The notes under the pieces: generated by a model
What the model was told of the DNA's origin: nothing
The model's input: only the letters and a program-made list of their open reading frames with translations
The model's database searches: none
Made by a program: the position numbers and the translations under genes
Shown here: positions 1 to 8,295 of the stretch, in pieces
How the letters are laid out: every line of letters begins with the position of its first letter
Position numbering within the stretch: the first letter of the stretch is position 1
Origin: Trichomonas tenax
Lineage: Eukaryota; Parabasalia; Trichomonadida; Trichomonadidae
Assembly: GCA_023091735.1 (NCBI GenBank)
Contig: JALKBU010001318.1
Coordinates: 1-12,734 of the forward strand
Length of the DNA stretch: 12,734 bases
Direction: 5' to 3'

Positions 1-88
1 TGTGCCACTTACACCACTGGATAGACAACTATCAATAAGTACATGAAAGTACTTTCAAATCGAAAAAATATTGATCAGATAAAAAGTT

Positions 89-364
89 ATGAAGGTCGCG
101 GGACTACACCGCAGAAGGAAAAATTTTTCCCCGATATCCGATATAAATTTAATTTTGTTTAGACATTTACCGAGATATATGTATCAAATATTTAAACTGC
201 ACGCTCAAAAACGAAATATGCTACTCGTAAATTTAATTCGGTCAGAAATGATGTCAAAAGTAACACCAACCACACTACTTCAAGATTTTTCGATTATATG
301 GTTCGGATACACATCAGAAAGCATAATACAACTTATGAATAATAGGTGTCAGATACAAAAATGA
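89..364 (+). CDS. Doubtful small ORF, 91 aa
   Basis: I do not recognise this protein. It opens at an ATG with a TAA stop directly upstream in frame. It is basic near the N-terminus (HRRRKN at residues 8-13) and has no clear membrane segment or known motif. No initiator of the TCA-pyrimidine-W type lies in the 40 bases before the ATG, which argues against a real trichomonad gene; a TAAA occurs about 16 bases after the stop. By rough estimate about one ORF of this length is expected by chance in AT-rich DNA of this size. It could also be a fragment of a decayed gene. Confidence 0.18.
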   Translation: MKVAGLHRRRKNFSPISDINLILFRHLPRYMYQIFKLHAQKRNMLLVNLIRSEMMSKVTPTTLLQDFSIIWFGYTSESIIQLMNNRCQIQK

Positions 365-1488
365 ATTGATATCAATATTAAATTTTCAACTGTTTAAAAG
401 TATTCTCTAGCCCTCGAGGAGTATTTTTAGCACTATTAAATTTTTTAAACTTCGTTATACAGAGGGTTGAAATGAACTGGGGCTCTCAATTTCATCAGGA
501 GGGGTTTACAAAGTTAAAAATATTTTCGAATAATATTAATCTATATCCAATATCATATCAAATTTATCACATCATTAGAAAATTTTAAGAGAATGAATTG
601 AATTTTTTTTTTGAGAGAGCAACACAAAAAGGTCGAAATTTTGCGATTTTAAGCTGAGAATTGCTATCAGTACGATCTACAAATGCATAAGAAACATCAA
701 AAACCTGAAAATAACTGAAAATTCAGAACGAGCGAATTCATATTTGGTTGAAATTTCAATTTATTATACTTCTCACAACCATATTTGTTGCAAAAAGAAA
801 TCATCCACATGTTTTAGGAACTACACACAAAAACAAATGGAAAGCTCTGAAAAGTGTCGAGGGCAGATCATTTTCAATGGTGTTGACGATTATTTTGTTT
901 CAATTCTTTGTTTTGAAAAACGATGTGACATTTTAATAAAACTGTTGTTCAAAATATGAGGCCGAGAAAAATTGATAGAACTCATAGAATTTTTCTATGA
1001 GTTTCAAAAAATAAAAAAAGTGCAGTCGCATATTTTGAAACATTTAGTTTTTTTGTACCTTAGGAGTGTGCCAAAATTTGCAAACTAGAATGACAGCTAT
1101 ACTCCTATATGAGGAAGTGTTTGATACTAATATATTAAAAAAATATCATGAATTCAAGTCAGCACGTTAGTGATTTCGACTAATTCAAGATAGGTAAGAT
1201 ATGATTTTCTAACAGTTATGAAGCCAAACGCAACAATATTTTTGTAAGATATTTTGTTCTTTTTAAAGGTTCCTTGATCATTTTCACAGATCCATATATT
1301 ATGCATGCAATAAATATCTTCGTCCGAATTAGAGATTTTATAAAATTATTCGAATACCACCATATTTAAAATGGAAATATTGCTCTATTTCCTGTCAAAT
1401 ACCTTCTCTAGGGTTCATACACTCTGTTGGCTCGGTCTTTACCCCTTCTAGCGCAATATATACTTGACGGGGTGAGACACTCATCAAA
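365..1488. other. AT-rich intergenic stretch without a supported gene
   Basis: No convincing gene was found. A stop-free frame from about 715 to 936 has only a TTG near its start and no recognisable motif, so it was not called. The stretch holds a short perfect-arm hairpin at 979-1003. A slightly GC-richer block at about 1390-1490, just before the Myb gene, is the likely promoter area of that gene. Confidence 0.5.
979..1003. repeat. Hairpin with 11-bp perfect arms and 3-base loop
   Basis: The left arm AACTCATAGAA is followed by a TTT loop and then its exact reverse complement TTCTATGAGTT. The A-rich run right after it gives no poly-T tract that would suggest a classic terminator on the + strand. 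An RNA hairpin, a small mobile-element remnant or chance are all possible. Confidence 0.6.
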
Positions 1489-1518
1489 ATGGGGTCAGTT
1501 TTTTATTTTGAAATTTAG
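1489..1518 (+). other. Nine-codon upstream ORF before the Myb gene
   Basis: An ATG at 1489 opens a nine-codon frame ending at TAG (1516-1518), 21 bases before the Myb start. It matters only if transcription begins upstream of 1489. A TCATC at 1481-1485 partly resembles an initiator, but trichomonad 5' UTRs are usually very short, and the initiator-like ACACT at 1522-1526 would exclude this ORF from the mRNA. Confidence 0.25.
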
Positions 1519-1521
1519 TTT

Positions 1522-1526
1522 ACACT
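1522..1526 (+). promoter_or_regulatory. Weak initiator-like site for the Myb gene
   Basis: ACACT matches four of five positions of the trichomonad initiator TCA(+1)-pyrimidine-W, lacking only the leading T. Its predicted +1 A at 1524 lies 16 bases before the ATG, within the usual short 5' UTR distance. No better match lies closer to the start codon. Confidence 0.35.
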
Positions 1527-1539
1527 GATTTCGTATCTA

Positions 1540-2082
1540 ATGAGCGACAAAAAACAACTCAAATCACCCTTTACTAAGGAAGAAGATGCTAAGTTGAAAA
1601 AGCTTGTTAAACTCTATAACAAGAAATCTTCAATTGACTGGTTTATCATTGCTCAACAGATGGGAACAAGAAATGCGAGACAGTGCAAGGACAGATGGCT
1701 CAACTATTTAGATAGAAAAATCAACAGAAAGCCGTTCACAGCAGAAGAAAATCTGTTGATCTTGCAGAAAGTCATTCAGATAGGCAAGAAGTGGAAACTT
1801 ATTGCTTCTATGATGAACAAAAGGACAGACGTCTCTGTTAAGTCACAGTACAAGAAACTTTTGAGACGCAATGCAACAGTTCAGAACGTTATCGATTTAG
1901 AGATCGAAGACTTCCACACAGCTAAGTATCATAAAAAGAAAAAGGATAAGACCGAAGAAAAGCCTTCTGTGGAGATTTCTAAGGAGGATTTTTCTTTCAT
2001 GCTAAATTTTAACGAAGTTTCTCACGATGAGTTACCATTGGACACATATGATGTTCCATCGTATGAATTTGAATTGTTTTGA
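1540..2082 (+). CDS. Myb/SANT two-repeat DNA-binding protein
   Basis: This 180-residue protein is a likely nuclear sequence-specific transcription regulator. It has two Myb/SANT repeats, at about residues 9-58 and 64-110. Repeat 1 keeps W34 and W53 but has F11 in place of the first tryptophan. Repeat 2 has F66, W85 and Y104 at the three core positions. The recognition helices are near residues 46-57 (ARQCKDRWLNYL) and 97-110. A basic KKKKDK at 132-137 is a probable nuclear signal, and the C-terminal 30 residues are acidic and aromatic, possibly an activation or partner-binding tail. Compact R2R3-like proteins of this size form a large trichomonad family that includes regulators of the ap65-1 gene. 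The ATG at 1540 is chosen because it begins just before the first repeat and lies 16 bases after an initiator-like site. There are no introns. The target genes cannot be read from the sequence. Confidence 0.93.
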   Translation: MSDKKQLKSPFTKEEDAKLKKLVKLYNKKSSIDWFIIAQQMGTRNARQCKDRWLNYLDRKINRKPFTAEENLLILQKVIQIGKKWKLIASMMNKRTDVSVKSQYKKLLRRNATVQNVIDLEIEDFHTAKYHKKKKDKTEEKPSVEISKEDFSFMLNFNEVSHDELPLDTYDVPSYEFELF

Positions 2083-2096
2083 TTGCTTTTGACTGA

Positions 2097-2100
2097 TAAA
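2097..2100 (+). terminator. TAAA polyadenylation-type motif after the Myb gene
   Basis: TAAA lies 14 bases downstream of the TGA stop. In trichomonads a UAAA element at or soon after the stop codon serves in mRNA 3'-end formation. The motif is common in AT-rich DNA, so its position is the main support. Confidence 0.45.
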
Positions 2101-2449
2101 TTTTTAGAATTTGCAAAAATTCGAGTTTATTCACATCAAACACTATTTGCAAATTATTCATAGTGTGGTAATCAATATTTAATCAATATTTGTTTCATTG
2201 TGAGCAAATAAAACCGCTCTAAGATCAAATATGAACTATCGTCAAAATCATCGTAGGAATGATTTGAAAGCATGGGATTCTTTTCAATGAAACACAAATT
2301 AAAAACGTATTTGAATAAATACAAATTTTGACTTAAAACACTTTTGTTATCAATGTATGTGAATTTAATTGTTTAATAAAATAAACAATTTAATCTTCTG
2401 AGGAAAAACTGCACTTTTCATTTAACGTTCTCAAGTGTCACTTTTATGC
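2101..2449. other. AT-rich gap between the Myb gene and the inverted repeat
   Basis: No gene is seen. It contains a perfect 11-base tandem duplication of AATCAATATTT at 2170-2191. Nothing else stands out. Confidence 0.5.
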
Positions 2450-3090
2450 GAATTAATTCTTTTGTGGTAGGTGTCAAACATGCCCGGCTCTCAATGTTCT
2501 CAATTGATTGAAAGGTCTTTCAATTGATTCTGAAGGTCTTTCAAACGCATTGAAAGCCCCTAACAAAAGTCAAAATTTGAGTTCAAAACAAATATTTTGA
2601 ATAGTTATACAAAATCAATTTGATTTTTGATGTGACAATATTCTTGAGATATAAAAATAATATATTATTCACTTGTTTCAACTGACAACAAACGAAAAAT
2701 ATGATTTGAATACTAATTCAAAAGTTTAAATCTAAAAGTATGAAATTATATATCTATACTATTGCTACCATAGCATTATATAATTAAAATGTAAAAATAT
2801 TTTTATAAAAATTGAATGCTAATTCAATTTTAACAAATATCATTAAACTGTGAAATATGTATCAACAATCATCTCTGACTAATATTGTATAGTTTAAACC
2901 GATGAATAAATGTTTTAAAAACTGTCATGTAAACTTTCAATATGACATGTAAAACAAAAATATCCGACAATTCAGACACTAGATTTAATTAACCTTTTTA
3001 ATGTGATTTTCATGCTAACCTATGAGATGCAATGATGTTTTCTACAATAAAAATGATTTTTTGCTCGAAATTGCATGAATCTCAACCAAA
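2450..3090 (+). repeat. Left arm of a large inverted repeat
   Basis: This arm is the reverse complement of about 4236-4833. Similarity starts at GAATTAATTC (2450-2459), is moderate for the first 50 bases, and becomes very high from GGCTCTCAA (2486-2494) inward; long blocks between about 2880 and 3085 match almost base for base. The inner limit is close to TTGCATGAAT (about 3071-3080). The left arm carries about 29 bases, near 2833-2863, that the right arm lacks. The outer end contains two head-to-tail 20-base units (2501-2540), each starting CAATTGATT. Long arms around a spacer without a convincing gene suggest a non-autonomous long-TIR or fold-back transposable element; a local inverted duplication is the alternative. 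Confidence 0.93.
2501..2540 (+). repeat. Two 20-base direct units at the outer end of the left arm
   Basis: The units 2501-2520 and 2521-2540 both begin with CAATTGATT and end in GGTCTTT or GGTCTT. They contain the palindrome CAATTG. Related copies sit in inverted order in the right arm at about 4741-4790. Subterminal repeats of this type are often transposase-binding sites, which is inference here. Confidence 0.6.
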
Positions 3091-4235
3091 CGTTCGTAAG
3101 CTATATTTTTAATTTTTCAAAAATGTAAACATACATAATTAGGAACCCTGTTCAGTAAAATATATAGCAATAATATTTATATTTTTATGTTTAAAATAAG
3201 CAGGTAATAAATTAAAGTAAAGATTTATTGACAGTTGATGAGAAAAGTTTATATTTTTTTAATATTGTCCAATTTATATCCACAATTTTTGTTGTCAAGC
3301 AAATCAAATTGTAATACTTGAGAGCATGCAGAAAAGTATCAGAACGAGTTTCAGCAACTTTTTAAAAAAGATGTTGATTCAGTTTAAAAAATGGTATTTT
3401 CCAACTTAAGCTGTAAAATTTGCTAAGCAGTATATACAAATGCTTGAAAGCAATTTTCATCAACTTTGAAAAAAGATGTCGATTTAGAATATATGTAAAT
3501 TTGGTATTTTAAAAGTAAATTGTAAAAAATTACTAGGATACTGAGACGTAGGTTTCGGAGTTTGTGGGGGCGGTATTTGAAAAAAGTTGATTAAAAAATA
3601 AAATACGAAATTTTAAAAATACTTAATTAAGGTATTTTTCATAATATAGATAAGAGGTAGGGAACATGTGGTTGTATTTTACGAGTAATAATTAAAGTTT
3701 TCATATTTAGAAATTTAATATATTGTTGAAAGATTGAAAATAACCATATTTCAGATGTCGCTGTCAGCAGTGAAAATTAGGTGAATGACTAAAATCCTTC
3801 TAAGTATGAGCTGGATCCAAACCACCTCAAATAATGAAAAAACGCATTTGAATTGTTTATAAATTTTTTGTGTAATATGTGTTATGTAAATCAATATTAT
3901 AGTAAAAAAGATGGACCACGACGATTATTTTTAAATTGTGTGAAATCATGATTTTAAATGGATTATTCAAAAGAAACAGTTCTATTTTGTTTTTTTTTAA
4001 AAATATCTCAATTAATTCTGTTGGGGATAATTTTTTCAATACTTCAGATTCTTTTCGATAATATATATATATAAATATTATACACAAACTAATTATTAAA
4101 AATGAATTTGAAGTATCTTGTGTGAAGTTTTAGGTGCAAATAAATAATTTTGTCTAAATTCGACTATAATGACATTATGCAATCATCGCATAGAGCTGTT
4201 TGCAGTCATATTTAAATGCAGAAACGCAGTTTTGT
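3091..4235. other. Spacer of the inverted repeat, no convincing gene
   Basis: This 1.15-kb region between the arms is very AT-rich. The longest frame (minus strand, 3857-4087, 76 codons) starts at a TTG, begins inside an (AT)n tract and has no recognisable motif, so it is not called as a gene. The spacer contains two degenerate direct copies of an approximately 80-base unit and an (AT)6 microsatellite near 4061-4072. If the whole is a transposable element, it carries no visible transposase and would depend on another element. Confidence 0.6.
3351..3536 (+). repeat. Degenerate tandem duplication inside the spacer
   Basis: Copy 1 (about 3351-3428) and copy 2 (about 3457-3536) share blocks in the same order: CA(G/T)CAACTTT, AAAAAAGATGT, a GATT, TGGTATTTT, then TGTAAAA. 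The copies are about 107 bases apart from start to start. They have drifted substantially, so the duplication is old. Confidence 0.65.
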
Positions 4236-4833
4236 TAAATTCATGCAATTTCGAGCAATAATCATTTTTATTGTAGAAAACATCATTTCATCTCATTGGT
4301 TAGCATGAAAATCACATTAAAAAGGTTAATTATATCTAGTGTCTGAATTGTCGGATATTTTTGTTTTACATGTCATATTGAAAGTTTACATGACAGTTTT
4401 TAAAACATGTATTCATCGGTTTAAACTATAAAATATTAGTCACATGTGATTGTTGCTAAAATTGAATTAGCATTCAATTTTAATAAAAATATTTTTACAT
4501 TTTAATTATATAATTCGATGGTAACAATAACATAGATATATAATTTCATACTTTTATCAGATTTAAACTTTTGAATTAACATTCAAATCGTATTTTTCGT
4601 TTGTTGTCAGTTGAAAACAGGTGAATAATATAGTATTTTTATATCACAAGAATATTGTCATCTCTAAAATCAAATTGATTTTGTATGACTATTCAAAATA
4701 TTTGTTTGGTACTCAAATATTGACTTTTGTTATATCCTTTCAATTTGTTTGAATGACAGAATCAATTGAATGTCTTTTCAATCAATTGAGAACTTTGAGA
4801 GCCAGGCGTCTTTGACTCCCCATGAATTAATTC
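4236..4833 (-). repeat. Right arm of the large inverted repeat
   Basis: This is the inverted partner of 2450-3090. It begins inside with ATTCATGCAATTTCGAGCAA (the complement of the left inner edge), and TTGAGAGCC at 4795-4803 mirrors GGCTCTCAA at 2486-2494. Similarity fades after GAATTAATTC at 4824-4833. Differences from the left arm are mostly single substitutions plus small gaps, and the arm lacks the 29-base block of the left arm. Read on one strand, an RNA across 2450-4833 could fold into a stem of roughly 600 bp. Confidence 0.93.
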
Positions 4834-5681
4834 CTTGATAATTTTTGTTCTGCGTTTGCTTTTTCAATAGAGCTATGAAACATGTATAGTTATATTCAAC
4901 ATCTCATGCCGTACTCGATAATAAAGTTCCTAAGATCTAATACTTATCCGTCGTCGAATTAAATCGATAAATTTCTGATTTGGCACTATTTTGATATTTT
5001 CTTACCACAAGCTCAGCACACTCTTCAATAATATTAAAGGAAAACGCGAGGTTATTGTATGTTCTTGAATAATCGTGATTTTTTATAAAATTATTACCGA
5101 TAATACTAATAATTTTGTTATTGTTCAGTTGCTTTATTGACCCGAATTACTGGAAAAATATGTTTTGTTTCTCTAGGCTGAATTCAGAAAAACTTGCATT
5201 TATTTCTATAATTTTACTTATTATATATAGAAACTCTTGTAAACCACCTAAATATCAATGCTATTTATAACCAAATGTCTAAACACACTTTGAGTTTGTG
5301 AATTAAAATTAAAATGTTGTTATTATAATATCTTGCACAGTTCATTATTTTTTAGTTAAACCTATAGCACTAGCATCAGGATTGGATGCTACTGTAATAT
5401 TGCAATAAATAGAAAACAGTAGCAAAGTCGATATCGTTAGGAAACTATAGCATATTTAGGTCTATTTCAATGATATTCCCTCCCATCAGGCTTATCTCTG
5501 CCGTTTTCCAGCTAAAAATATGAAAAAATAATTTATTTTGAATATTATTGATCCAGATATCTTCCTTGAAGTGCACGATACTACATTCATTATGTATGAC
5601 ATTTTATATGTTAATTGTCATAGATTACTAATCTTACTCTTTTAATTTTACATATCAAAATTCATTCTATTAGAATGACAT
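4834..5681. other. AT-rich stretch without a supported gene
   Basis: No gene is seen. A stop-free frame at about 5535-5645, in register with the small ORF that begins at 5682, could be an upstream piece of a decayed gene, but stops intervene and no motif supports it. Confidence 0.45.
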
Positions 5682-5930
5682 ATGTTTATTCCAATGCAAA
5701 ATGACTTTATTTATTGTAGAAATATCTCTTTTAATTTGCTAAAGCTTAATGGTGATTTATTTGATGGACATGCATTTAACATGTCCAGAAAACATAGGCG
5801 AACAATTTTTAATACAATGTTTAACGAGTTATATAGTCACATGGGAGTGCTTGGTAAACATTTGAGGCCATTCGATATCGATAGAAACCAAAATGTAAAT
5901 ATAGTGCTCTATCACATGATTACAAAGTGA
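5682..5930 (+). CDS. Doubtful small ORF or gene fragment, 82 aa
   Basis: I do not recognise this protein. It is mixed in composition, with a basic patch (RKHRR at residues 36-40), and has no membrane segment. A TCATT matching the trichomonad initiator lies at 5662-5666, 18 bases before the ATG, but such matches are frequent by chance. After the TGA stop, another frame continues open from 5929 to 6015 with a protein-like composition, so the reading may have been cut by a frameshift between about 5920 and 5928. No TAAA is found close to the stop. It could be a short gene, the remains of a longer one, or a chance ORF. Confidence 0.25.
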   Translation: MFIPMQNDFIYCRNISFNLLKLNGDLFDGHAFNMSRKHRRTIFNTMFNELYSHMGVLGKHLRPFDIDRNQNVNIVLYHMITK

Positions 5931-7010
5931 AGCATCTGACGAAACTCAATCTATGGTCATAGCTCTTGGCATAGATACATTAAGTAAGCTTCCGAACATC
6001 TTAATTTCGAAATAACAAATAAACATTAATTCCAATTCCCTACATCTATAGCACCTCTACGATACAATTTACTGCGAATTTGGTGTTTTTTGAGCCTGAT
6101 ATTGAGATATAACATCAAATAAGAATCGGATATGATTCGGAGCACATTGTTTATCGGAATTTTTTTGACGAATACATCAATTTACATGTCATATTTTAAA
6201 ATGAGTATCTCCTTCACTGAACTTCATTATTCATAATGGAAATGATATCTTTTTGTTAAAGATTTAATATTTTTATATCAGGTGAATAGTATTAGGCATA
6301 TTAATATTTGGAAATGAAGCATTATATCATATTCTCAATGAAAAAAATGGTTTTGGCCTTATGATACAATTGAGTATTGATATCTGTACATTTTATAATT
6401 AATATCCATGGTTAAATATAGTACATTACCAATATAATTTTACATCCAAATTGTTTTAAGGCCTAATTCTATTGTTTATACTAAGATCCGTCTCTTTATG
6501 CGATGGATTTGATCAAAGCGTCTCAGAATTAATCATATATTTTGTTTTGAAATCCTCATTATTTTTATTAAATTTTGCAGCTCTGTAACTATGCTCATTA
6601 TCATATAACTGATGATGCATTTAATAATCAATCCATAAACTCTTGGCTAATAGGTGAATTTTTCCAGTTTTGTTGTTCTCTTGCAGTCAGTTTAGTTATA
6701 TGCTATAGGAAACTGCTTTGCAGATCACAAAAGAAACCTTGGATATAGACAATCACAACCGACATGCATATTTTCATAAACAATCAAATACTTTCAAATC
6801 TAACTGTGTGAAACAATGAATTCTGATTGTAATTAAGTTTGCTTTATGAAGTGTTGAAGTTCATTTGCTTGAGGAGACTCAGATATTGAAATATTATAAA
6901 ATATTGTGATATTAATTAAAAACATGTTTTAGGATCTCACAAACAAAAGTTTACTTTAAAATTAGTACATATAATAAACAAACAATAGCCAAATCACATA
7001 ATATAATATA
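5931..7010. other. AT-rich stretch without a supported gene
   Basis: Beyond the short open frame that ends at 6015, no gene, RNA gene or strong repeat was seen on either strand. The part nearest 7010 is the 3' flank of the minus-strand pseudogene and has a TAAA on the minus strand at about 6955, some 55 bases past its stop. Confidence 0.45.
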
Positions 7011-7518
7011 TTATTCTTGATTTACAAAAGGATCATCCTGATCATCATATGAAATGAGATAATAGGACTCACTTAATTCAAAATCCCCACAAGGGGAGTT
7101 GGATTTCATCCCATCTTTGAAGGCTTTATAAGTTCTCAAAATATTAATTTCCGTTAGCACGACAATTACGATAATAAGCAACGTACCGGTTGTCACAACT
7201 GTTATTTTCGTCACTTTCGAGACATCTGTCTTTATATATTGTGTTTGAAGTGGAGGATATGTTTCTTGAATATCAGGGATGTCTTCTCCCCTCACGATCA
7301 CGTTTTCTGGGTTCTCCCACTTCCCATACCACGTCTCGAAGGTTGTGGCAGAAAGCTCCGATATCCTATGCGTTGGTTTTGGTGTGTTTTTGTTGGGAGG
7401 TATAATAGGACGCGGTTTAAGTATCTCAGGTATGCTTCCAAATGAAGAGTTTCCAAGTTCATAGCTTAGATATTCTATAGGTTCTACAAATACAGGATCA
7501 GTCATTTCTAACTTGAAA

Positions 7519-7529
7519 CTAAACATTTA
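7519..7529 (-). other. Frameshift zone in the membrane-protein gene
   Basis: The upstream frame ends at TAG (7521-7519), and the downstream frame has TAA at 7529-7527 immediately before its first ATG at 7526. The change of frame must therefore occur within these few bases, next to short runs of A and T. A one-base indel is the simplest cause. Confidence 0.7.
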
Positions 7530-8037
7530 ATGGTAATTTGATTTCTGTGAAGTGAATCCTCACGAATAAAGGCACTTTACTGAAATTATCGTATGCGTAT
7601 GCAGTCTTGACTTCACCATGAGGTATATCTTCCCACATATTCGCTCGTATATATTCAACTGTATCCGATGTCGGTAAAGTGTTTGTAATATTGGCATATG
7701 CCGTTCTGTGCAAGAAATGAATGTACATTGTTTGATTATTCTTCACCGAATAGTAACTTATATAGGGATTTATCTCGAAATTTGTATTTGCAGTTAAAAT
7801 TGTTCCATCTGGGAAGTCTTCTGGAAATGTAACACCTCCTCTTGCAGTTATATTTCGTGTTGTTTGAGGAATAATGAATATAAACAGTCTATCCGTTGAA
7901 GGAAACAAATTTGATCTTTGTTCTTGTGTTGTATGTATCCAACCAGGGTCAGATATATTCTCCTTGTAATATCTATATGGAGTGAACACAACTGTATCAT
8001 TTTCGAAAAGATTATAAAAATATAAGAAAGCGATTTG

Positions 8038-8040
8038 TCA
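8038..8040 (-). other. In-frame TGA within the membrane-protein gene
   Basis: The frame is open for 40 codons before this TGA and for more than 170 codons after it, with the same glycosylation-rich composition on both sides. The Myb gene ends with TGA, so TGA is a stop in this genome. Confidence 0.75.
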
Positions 8041-8178
8041 ATCTAAAGATGTATTAGTGAAGAACAGGCATCCATCAGTATCATTGCACTCAGCAGTCCT
8101 CAGGTTGATGTACTTATCGAAATAAACTCGATTCCAAACCATAATTAAAGATGTAAGCATTTTTCAATAATTTGAGAT

Positions 8179-8295
8179 TTACATTGGAAGAATTTTCAAT
8201 AGGCGGTATTCAATGACGTCAATCAAATATTTCGAGAATTTTCTATGTGGAGGTAAAGAAACAAATCTCAAAGTAAAGCACTCTATTTGAGCCAT
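8179..8295 (-). pseudogene. Possible decayed 5' extension of the membrane-protein gene
   Basis: A 38-codon ATG-started frame lies just upstream of the pseudogene and in the same reading register, separated from it by TAA and TGA codons within 18 bases. It has a balanced, protein-like composition with few of the AT-biased residues common in chance ORFs. It may be an older, more damaged part of the same gene. I recognise no domain, and its length is within chance. Confidence 0.25.

Larger units (their letters stand above)
7011..8160 (-). pseudogene. Broken gene for an N-glycosylated type I membrane protein
   Basis: The gene product would be a surface or endosomal single-pass protein of unknown function. 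Reading starts at the ATG at 8160 (a second ATG lies at 8142) and runs 40 codons to an in-frame TGA at 8040-8038. The same frame then stays open to TAG at 7521-7519, and the rest continues in another frame from about 7529 to TAA at 7013-7011. The two lesions, a nonsense codon and a frameshift, break an otherwise coherent protein of about 380 residues. About nine N-X-S/T sequons precede the single membrane helix (about residues 107-126 of the last segment), so that part is the luminal or outer side. A proline-rich stretch and a short stalk lead to the membrane. The tail of about 45 residues holds YYLI, a Y-x-x-hydrophobic sorting signal, and a DPF. G+C is higher than in the flanks. No initiator lies near the ATG. 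The true 5' end may lie further upstream. The frameshift falls among A and T runs, so a sequencing error could explain that lesion but not the TGA. Confidence 0.8.

Noticed and set aside
7..17. CTTACACCAC shared with 11558-11568
   Set aside because: Only about ten exact bases with weak flanking similarity; too short to claim a repeat.
715..936. Stop-free + strand frame of about 74 codons with a hydrophobic start
   Set aside because: It has only a TTG near its start, no initiator and no motif; its length is within chance for AT-rich DNA.
744..959. Plus-strand 71-codon ORF
   Set aside because: Starts at a non-ATG codon and overlaps another open frame; no signals support either.
3857..4087. 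Minus-strand 76-codon frame inside the inverted-repeat spacer
   Set aside because: It begins at TTG within an (AT)n tract, is dominated by I, L, K, N, F and Y, and shows no transposase or other motif.
7190..7464. Three overlapping + strand ORFs of 61-71 codons
   Set aside because: They are antisense shadows of the GC-richer membrane-protein pseudogene on the minus strand.
7519..7529. Intron or programmed frameshift to explain the change of frame
   Set aside because: No trichomonad splice signals (GTAYGT, ACTAACACACAG) or slippery site with a structure were seen, and an upstream in-frame TGA already indicates decay.
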